This document shows positions 6,313 through 9,488 of a stretch of 9,488 bases of DNA, piece by piece. A program made the position numbers and the translations under genes. Origin of the DNA: CAZPLZ01 sp964587525 (GTDB lineage: Bacteria > Oederibacteriota > CAKKQC01); the NCBI GenBank assembly GCA_964587525.1, contig CAZPLZ010000130.1, forward strand, positions 1 to 9,488, given 5' to 3'. The first letter of the stretch is position 1. The number at the start of each line of letters is the position of its first letter. The notes under the pieces are model-generated. The model was not told where the DNA came from and ran no database searches. It saw only the letters and a program-made list of their open reading frames with translations.

Positions 6313-7146
6313 ATGGAATATGCTCCCGAAATCTATCGCCAGGAGGAACACGCCGGCTACGAGGCGGTCGCGGCCGATTACGATCGTTGGCTGGCCAAAA
6401 CCACCGCCCAGTTCGCCGAGCCACTCCTGAATCTGCTGGACCTCAGCCCCGGCCAGCAGATCCTGGACGCCGCCACCGGCCCTGGGGTGCTGGCCCTGCG
6501 CGCCCTGCCCCGGATCCGTCCGGGTGGAACCTGCCTGGGGATCGATTTTTCTCAAGCCATGATCCAACTCGCCCGCACCAACGCGGCTGACGTGAACGGG
6601 GCGTCCTTTAAGGTCATGGATGTCGAACGCCTCGAGCTGCCAGAGGGCGCCTTCGACCGAGCCATGTGTGGGTTTGGGCTCATGCACTTCCCCAGCGCGG
6701 CGAAGGCACTGGCCGAGTTGCACCGTGTGCTCAAGCCCGGCGGGAAGCTAGCGTGTTCAGTGTGGGGTGAATTGTCAAAGGTAGAATTCATGAAGATCAT
6801 GCTGGACGCTGTCAAAGCGGTTGCACCCCAAGCCGGATTTCCACCCGGCCCACCCATGTTCGGGTTCGGCTCCGAGGCAGCACTCGCACCGCTGCTTAAG
6901 GGGGCAGGATTCACGCAGCTCGCTTTCTCCGCCGTTCAGACCGAGCTCACCTTCCGTTCGTTTGACGACTACTGGAATGCGCTCGTGCTGGGCGCCGCCC
7001 GGATGGGCGGGGTGGTGCGCAGTCTGTCGGAGGACGCTCGGCAGAAATTGATGCAGCGCCTTAAAGAGGTCACCAACCGGCGGCAGGGCCCGCAGGAACT
7101 CATGCTGGGCGCCACCGCGTTTCTCGCTGTTGCCGTGAAACCATAA
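6313..7146 (+). CDS. Class I SAM-dependent methyltransferase (UbiE/Methyltransf_11-like)
   Basis: This 277-residue cytoplasmic enzyme should transfer a methyl group from S-adenosylmethionine to an unknown acceptor. Motif I is ILDAATGPGV (50-59), the acidic residue after strand two is Asp78 (LGIDFSQAMI), Asp103 (VMDVERL) would contact the adenine, and the post-motif region has ELHRVLKPGGKL (135-146). The order and spacing match UbiE-like Rossmann methyltransferases, with a C-terminal part (about 150-277) resembling small-molecule methyltransferases; no substrate motif was recognised. The gene is divergent from the propeller gene across 62 bp and is followed 25 bp later by the membrane-protein gene. 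The start has no Shine-Dalgarno sequence. Confidence 0.9.
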   Translation: MEYAPEIYRQEEHAGYEAVAADYDRWLAKTTAQFAEPLLNLLDLSPGQQILDAATGPGVLALRALPRIRPGGTCLGIDFSQAMIQLARTNAADVNGASFKVMDVERLELPEGAFDRAMCGFGLMHFPSAAKALAELHRVLKPGGKLACSVWGELSKVEFMKIMLDAVKAVAPQAGFPPGPPMFGFGSEAALAPLLKGAGFTQLAFSAVQTELTFRSFDDYWNALVLGAARMGGVVRSLSEDARQKLMQRLKEVTNRRQGPQELMLGATAFLAVAVKP

Positions 7147-7156
7147 TCCTCGATGC

Positions 7157-7162
7157 TATGAT
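7157..7162 (+). promoter_or_regulatory. Putative -10-like box (TATGAT) for the membrane-protein gene
   Basis: TATGAT ends 9 bases before the ATG at 7172, the same spacing as the TATAAC box before the methyltransferase ATG. The 25 bp gap has no good Shine-Dalgarno sequence. No well-placed -35 box is seen (TTGCCG at 7130 is 21 bases away), so this is weak evidence. Confidence 0.25.
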
Positions 7163-7171
7163 GAAGTCGTT

Positions 7172-7945
7172 ATGTACTTTCTGAGAATCAAACCCCTGAA
7201 AAACGAACTCATCAGCCAGGGGCTGGTGGAAAAAGAGCGGTTTAAGTACCTCATGGCCTGGATGATCATGATCGGGCTTGCGACCGGACCCGGCTCGCAC
7301 ATCAACGGGGCGTCTCGATTTCTCCTGATCTTCGGTGTCGTGCTCATCACCATCCTGGGTGTCTGGTATGCCTACCACCGCAACGGCGGCCAGTCGGGCA
7401 CCGCGCTCCTGGACCGGTACTTCAGCCTGGGATGGGTTATCAACCTCCGCGTCATGCTCTTGCTGTTGTTCGTGTTCCCGCTGGTCTTTCATCTCCCCTT
7501 CATTCGGCGGATTGCAGAATATCTGGATTACATCTCGTTCAACTTCACCTCTCTCTTTTCGCAAGAGAGCTACTACGGCGACGGAGGGTCCGGGAGCTTG
7601 TTCGTACTCACAGTGCTCATGGCGGAAGTGTATATCGCCTGGGCAATCGGCAGGCACATCGGGGATGTGCGACAGGCCAGCGAAACCGGCTTCATTCCGG
7701 CCACCGCAGCTACGCCTCCGGTGCGAAGCCTCTCGGTTGTCGCACCTCCAGTTGGCACAGCGCCGTCCGCTACGCCGTCAGGCGCCTTGATGCCCAGCGG
7801 CCTCGATCCCCAGACCAGCCAGCAATTGGAACGGTTCGTTGAGACCGTGGTGCAGCGCGAGCTAGCTACCGCCGGCTACCAGCGCACTGCCCCAGCACCT
7901 CGCCCCCGCAAACTGCCTCACCCTCCCAGACGCCGCAAGATCTAG
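7172..7945 (+). CDS. Four-helix membrane protein with cytoplasm-like Pro-rich basic tail, unknown function
   Basis: I do not recognise this 257-residue protein. A polar N-terminal segment (1-25) is followed by four likely transmembrane helices at about 26-40, 49-68, 90-109 and 142-162. The loop between the third and fourth helices is rich in Phe, Tyr and Ser. After residue 165 comes an Ala/Pro/Thr linker (about 177-210), a short helix that may be amphipathic (about 213-234, QTSQQLERFVETVVQREL) and a very basic Pro/Arg tail (PRPRKLPHPPRRRKI-like). The tail suggests the C-terminus faces the cytoplasm. The gene lies downstream of the methyltransferase gene and could be co-transcribed with it. 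Its TAG stop overlaps the stop of the convergent dehydrogenase gene. Confidence 0.75.
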   Translation: MYFLRIKPLKNELISQGLVEKERFKYLMAWMIMIGLATGPGSHINGASRFLLIFGVVLITILGVWYAYHRNGGQSGTALLDRYFSLGWVINLRVMLLLLFVFPLVFHLPFIRRIAEYLDYISFNFTSLFSQESYYGDGGSGSLFVLTVLMAEVYIAWAIGRHIGDVRQASETGFIPATAATPPVRSLSVVAPPVGTAPSATPSGALMPSGLDPQTSQQLERFVETVVQRELATAGYQRTAPAPRPRKLPHPPRRRKI

Positions 7946-9021
7946 GGCGTAATGACCGCCTTGACAACGCCGTGGCTGCGGCGATTCACCAAGTCGAAAA
8001 GACGAGCCGTATCCGCGAGGTCCCCGCTATGCGTCAGCATGGGGCCAAGATTCACACGCTTTTTTGCCACCAGCCTCACGCACTCGGCCAGCTCCCCGTT
8101 GGAGCGCCGCACGTTCAGAATGACCAGCTCCTTGCGGCGGGCGGCATGGAGATTGACCGGGATCGTGTCACCGTCGGGGATGCCAATAAGCGCAACCGTG
8201 CCGCCTGGCCTAACGGCCTGAATCGCCAGGTCCACCGCCTCCGCCGTTCCTCCCGCCTCGAACACGACGTCAAACCTCCCCGCCAGCCGCTTCGCATTGA
8301 AGACCATCGGCCGTGAGGCCACAATGTGCCTCGTGCGGTCCGCCCTCATGCGCTTCGCTATGCGCAACCGCGCCGGCAGATAGTCGCACACCGTCACGTG
8401 AAAGGCCTTAAGCTTCAGGACCGCGAGCGTGCACAGTCCGATCGGGCCGGCGCCAATCACCAGCGCACGCCTCAGCAGTTTGCGACCCAGCCGGGCTGGT
8501 GACCCACCAAGTCGAAGAGCCAGCAGCCGCACCGCGTGCAGGCCGATCGCGAGCGGCTCCAGTGCCGCCGCTTCCTCGTAGGTAACCGCCGCTGGCACCT
8601 TGACCAGATTGGCCTCCGGCATGACCAAATATTCAGCCAGCGCGCCCTGCTGACCGGGCATCCCGAGAAACTTCATACGGGTGCAGATATTTCTCCGGCT
8701 CTGCCGGCACTCCGGACACTTCCCACAGGCGATGGCGGGATCGATGGCCACCCGGTCTCCAGGCCGCACGGACTTAACGCCAGGGCCCACCGCCGCCACC
8801 TGTCCCGCCGGCTCGTGCCCCAGGGTCTGCGGGTAACGGCGGATCACCTGGTTCCCGATCTTCCCATGTAGATAATAATGAAGATCGGACCTGCACACCC
8901 CCGTTGCTTTAACCCGCACCAGCACCTGGCTTCGCCCGGGGCGCGGCCTGGTCACCGGCATCACCTGAATCCTCCGAGGGCCGCGCAACCGCGCCGCCCG
9001 CATCTCAAGGGCCATGGTCAC
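7942..9021 (-). CDS. Zinc-dependent alcohol dehydrogenase, sorbitol/xylitol dehydrogenase-like (MDR family)
   Basis: This 359-residue (from GTG 9021) medium-chain dehydrogenase should oxidise a polyol or secondary alcohol with NAD. Catalytic zinc ligands are Cys43 (GVCRSDLHYYLHGKIG), His69/Glu70 (LGHEPAG) and Glu155 (ALEPLAIG). Four cysteines (99, 102, 105, 113) form the structural zinc site. The Rossmann fold has GAGPIG (190-195), and Asp213 at the end of the second strand favours NAD over NADP. The SDLHYY-HG-IG stretch and the ALEPLA motif resemble sorbitol and xylitol dehydrogenases more than horse-liver-type enzymes. The GTG at 9021 or ATG at 9015 could start it; neither has a strong Shine-Dalgarno sequence. 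It follows the secretion ATPase gene by 13 bp. The substrate is unknown. Confidence 0.9.
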   Translation of the reverse strand: MTMALEMRAARLRGPRRIQVMPVTRPRPGRSQVLVRVKATGVCRSDLHYYLHGKIGNQVIRRYPQTLGHEPAGQVAAVGPGVKSVRPGDRVAIDPAIACGKCPECRQSRRNICTRMKFLGMPGQQGALAEYLVMPEANLVKVPAAVTYEEAAALEPLAIGLHAVRLLALRLGGSPARLGRKLLRRALVIGAGPIGLCTLAVLKLKAFHVTVCDYLPARLRIAKRMRADRTRHIVASRPMVFNAKRLAGRFDVVFEAGGTAEAVDLAIQAVRPGGTVALIGIPDGDTIPVNLHAARRKELVILNVRRSNGELAECVRLVAKKRVNLGPMLTHSGDLADTARLFDLVNRRSHGVVKAVITP

Positions 9022-9034
9022 GATGTCTTCTATT

Positions 9035-9488
9035 CTATTCGGCGAACAGGGTGGATTTCAGAGGATACCCGCGGTCGGCGAGTTTTTCGGCGACGTGCGG
9101 CACCAGGCCGACCGGGGCCAGCTCGCCCTCCCCGCGGCGCACAAACACCTCCTGAAGCTGGTACACCTCACCCTCCAAGCCCGTCACCTCGGTGATCTGC
9201 GTAACACGCCGGCTGCCATCCTTGAGCCGCGCGATTTGCACGATGAGGTCGAGCGCGGAAACCACTTGCTCCCGGATCGCCCTGAGGGGCAGCTCCATCC
9301 CCGCCATCAGCACCATCGTCTCGAGGCGGGAGAGGCTATCCCGCGGGGAGTTGGCATGCAGGGTGGAGAGCGAGCCTTCGTGCCCGGTGTTCATGGCCTG
9401 GAGCATGTCCAGCGCCTCACCTCCCCGCACCTCGCCCACCACGGTCCGGTCCGGTCGCATGCGCAGCGCGTTGCGCACCAGCTCCCGA
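9035..9488 (-). CDS. cpaF: C-terminal part of a CpaF/TadA-type secretion ATPase (cut by the right edge)
   Basis: The frame is open from the right edge and 150 residues are visible, ending with LFAE and TAA-type stop at 9035-9037. It begins with RELVRNALRMRPDR, then the Walker B region VVGEVRGGEALDML and the His box GHEGSLSTLHANSPRDSLSR, followed by LETMVLMAGMELPLRAIREQ, all typical of CpaF ATPases that power Flp/Tad pilus assembly (type IVc or type II secretion family). Walker A and the N-terminal domain lie outside the window. The C-terminal residues (ITEVTGLEGEVY, then a Gly-rich linker and KLADRGYPLKSTLF) are a normal ending, so this side is intact. No tadB or tadC follows; the next gene is an alcohol dehydrogenase. 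Confidence 0.93.
   Translation of the reverse strand, partial: RELVRNALRMRPDRTVVGEVRGGEALDMLQAMNTGHEGSLSTLHANSPRDSLSRLETMVLMAGMELPLRAIREQVVSALDLIVQIARLKDGSRRVTQITEVTGLEGEVYQLQEVFVRRGEGELAPVGLVPHVAEKLADRGYPLKSTLFAE

Overview
This is a GC-rich, tightly packed stretch of bacterial chromosome with nine protein-coding genes, one of them cut by the right edge, and almost no spacer DNA. A lipoprotein-like membrane fusion protein paired with a MacB-type permease points to a diderm (Gram-negative-type) bacterium. The mix of genes would suit a little-studied, deep-branching environmental lineage (something like Methylomirabilota, Nitrospirota or Acidobacteriota). That placement is a guess; there is no rRNA or marker gene to fix it. 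I saw no tRNA, rRNA, CRISPR array, insertion sequence or phage gene.

Left part (1-3046, + strand). Two copies of a C-rich/G-rich hairpin repeat lie just before a three-gene ABC operon: a short periplasmic adaptor, a MacB/FtsX-type permease and a separate ATPase. Together they should form an outward-acting, ATP-driven tripartite-like transporter of the MacAB/YknXYZ class. The adaptor is unusual because it lacks the alpha-helical hairpin that normally reaches the outer-membrane channel.

Middle part (6250 down to 3043, - strand). Three overlapping genes form an operon read from a TATAAT-like promoter: a secreted protein with a Pro/Ala/Thr-rich stalk and about four YVTN beta-propeller blades; an exported bifunctional-nuclease-domain (DUF151) protein with a C-terminal PDZ domain; and an amidohydrolase-superfamily metal enzyme. 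Their end-to-start overlaps suggest coupled translation. This is the best candidate in the window for an undescribed functional unit.

Right part. On the + strand, a class I SAM methyltransferase (6313-7146) starts divergently from the propeller gene and is followed by a four-helix membrane protein that I do not recognise (7172-7945). Both lack a good Shine-Dalgarno sequence and may be leaderless. On the - strand, the end of a CpaF/TadA-type secretion ATPase gene (entering from the right edge) is followed after 13 bp by a sorbitol-dehydrogenase-like zinc alcohol dehydrogenase. The two convergent gene pairs (at 3043-3046 and 7942-7945) overlap through their stop codons, leaving no room for terminators between them.
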